Shown piece after piece: positions 63,432-64,000 of a stretch of 64,000 nucleotides of DNA (position 1 is the first letter of the stretch; each line of letters opens with the position of its first letter). Made by a program: the position numbers and the translations under genes. Below the pieces are notes generated by a model. That model worked only from the letters and a program-made list of their open reading frames with translations, was not told the origin of the DNA and searched no databases. The stretch comes from Alkaliflexus imshenetskii DSM 15055 (GTDB lineage: Bacteria > Bacteroidota > Bacteroidia > Bacteroidales > Marinilabiliaceae): the NCBI RefSeq assembly GCF_000517065.1, contig NZ_KI912105.1, positions 3,311,725-3,375,724 of the forward strand, written 5' to 3'.

Positions 63432-64000
63432 ATGAAAAGGATACTATTTATAACACTTATAACGGCGCTGGTAACAGGGTTATTTACCTCCTGCGAGAAT
63501 GGTGATTGGGAATTTCCCGATTATGAATATTCGTCGGTATATTTTGCCTACCAGAGCCCAATCCGCACCATTTGCCTTGGTGAAGATGTGTTCGACACCA
63601 CATTGGACAACGAATGGAAGGCCCAGATCATGGCCACCATGGGCGGTGTTTATGCCAATAAGTCTGATGTTGTTATCAGCTTCCGCGTTGATAACTCCTT
63701 AACTACTGGTTTGGCGTTTGCCGACAGTTCTGACATTGTAGCGTTGCCAGCTAATTATTACACACTCTCTTCTGATAGAATCACAATCAAGAAAGGTGAA
63801 ATTATTGGAGGAGTTGTAGTTCAACTTACTGAAGCGTTTTTTAACGACCCCGCTGCACTCACAACAAATTATGTTATTCCGGTTGTGATGACAGGTGTAT
63901 CAGGTGCCGACACCATTCTTTCGGGCAAACCGTTGGTTGCTAATCCACGTCGTGGCGTAGCTTCTGATTGGGAAGTTCAGCCTAAAGATTATGTGTTTTA
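63432..64000 (+). CDS. DUF1735-type (BT_3987-like) surface lipoprotein, cut by window edge
   Basis: The first 189 residues of a PUL lipoprotein; the 3' end lies outside the window. The signal MKRILFITLITALVTGLFTSC ends at the lipid-anchor Cys. The mature region has SSVYFAYQSPIRTICLGEDVFD, TTLDNEWKAQIMATMGGVYAN, VVISFRVDNSL and ITIKKGEIIGGVVVQLTEAFF, the pattern of the DUF1735/BT_3987 N-terminal domain. Such proteins are surface glycan-binding proteins or carry C-terminal LamG, F5/8 or GH domains. Position directly after susD 2 fits a SusE-like binding role. Whether a catalytic domain follows cannot be seen. Confidence 0.85.
   Translation, partial: MKRILFITLITALVTGLFTSCENGDWEFPDYEYSSVYFAYQSPIRTICLGEDVFDTTLDNEWKAQIMATMGGVYANKSDVVISFRVDNSLTTGLAFADSSDIVALPANYYTLSSDRITIKKGEIIGGVVVQLTEAFFNDPAALTTNYVIPVVMTGVSGADTILSGKPLVANPRRGVASDWEVQPKDYVF

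Overview
The window comes from a member of the phylum Bacteroidota, probably near the Bacteroidales/Marinilabiliales. The evidence is two SusC/SusD pairs with a hybrid two-component sensor, a DUF4831 lipoprotein, lipoprotein signals ending in short Cys motifs, TonB-dependent receptors with carboxypeptidase-regulatory-like domains, and promoter-like TAnnTTTG boxes instead of sigma-70 elements. No rRNA, tRNA, CRISPR array or prophage was seen.

Layout. 1-0.9 kb: the 3' part of an IS4-type transposase broken at an A8 run, then a small membrane ORF. 1-10 kb: accessory region with a hydrolase-like lipoprotein, an OB-fold-like protein, a 1107-residue hybrid histidine kinase, a hemerythrin, an 0.8 kb gene-poor stretch holding the decayed 3' end of a second hybrid kinase and a dispersed repeat, a Vat-type acetyltransferase, a lipoprotein and an unrecognised protein. 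10-18.6 kb: tspO, then nnr (NAD(P)HX repair), DUF4831, pepD and an MFS transporter in one direction, then an ABC exporter. 18.6-27 kb, minus strand: an ECF sigma factor coupled to a membrane-anchored beta-barrel protein, Rel (p)ppGpp synthetase/hydrolase with two M16 peptidase subunits, and a FabK/nitronate monooxygenase-like flavoprotein. 27-45 kb: mostly housekeeping genes (TonB receptor, NlpE-like lipoprotein, GroES-like protein, ClC transporter, glyA, Ser/Thr kinase, SDR, Rof-like protein, metallophosphoesterase, cyclase-HD fusion, miaA, Yip1, smpB, Fur family, purA, signal peptidase).

45-64 kb: a polysaccharide utilisation locus. It has a GH2 glycosidase lipoprotein, an HTCS regulator (periplasmic propeller sensor, kinase, receiver, AraC domain), then susC-susD-susC-susD and the start of a DUF1735-type surface lipoprotein that runs off the right edge. 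The HTCS would sense an oligosaccharide in the periplasm and activate the sus operon, whose products bind and import glycan across the outer membrane. The order HTCS-C-D-C-D-lipoprotein resembles the xylan utilisation core of gut Bacteroidota, but no substrate-defining enzyme is inside the window apart from the GH2.

The main non-gene signal is a family of about 150-210 bp AT-rich intergenic repeats (7.6, 16.6, 27.1 and 31.3 kb) with an internal inverted repeat. I found no convincing wholly new multi-gene system. The most unusual items are this repeat family, the kinase with altered HRD and DFG motifs, the cyclase-HD fusion with a lost metal ligand, and the sigma-factor-linked barrel protein.
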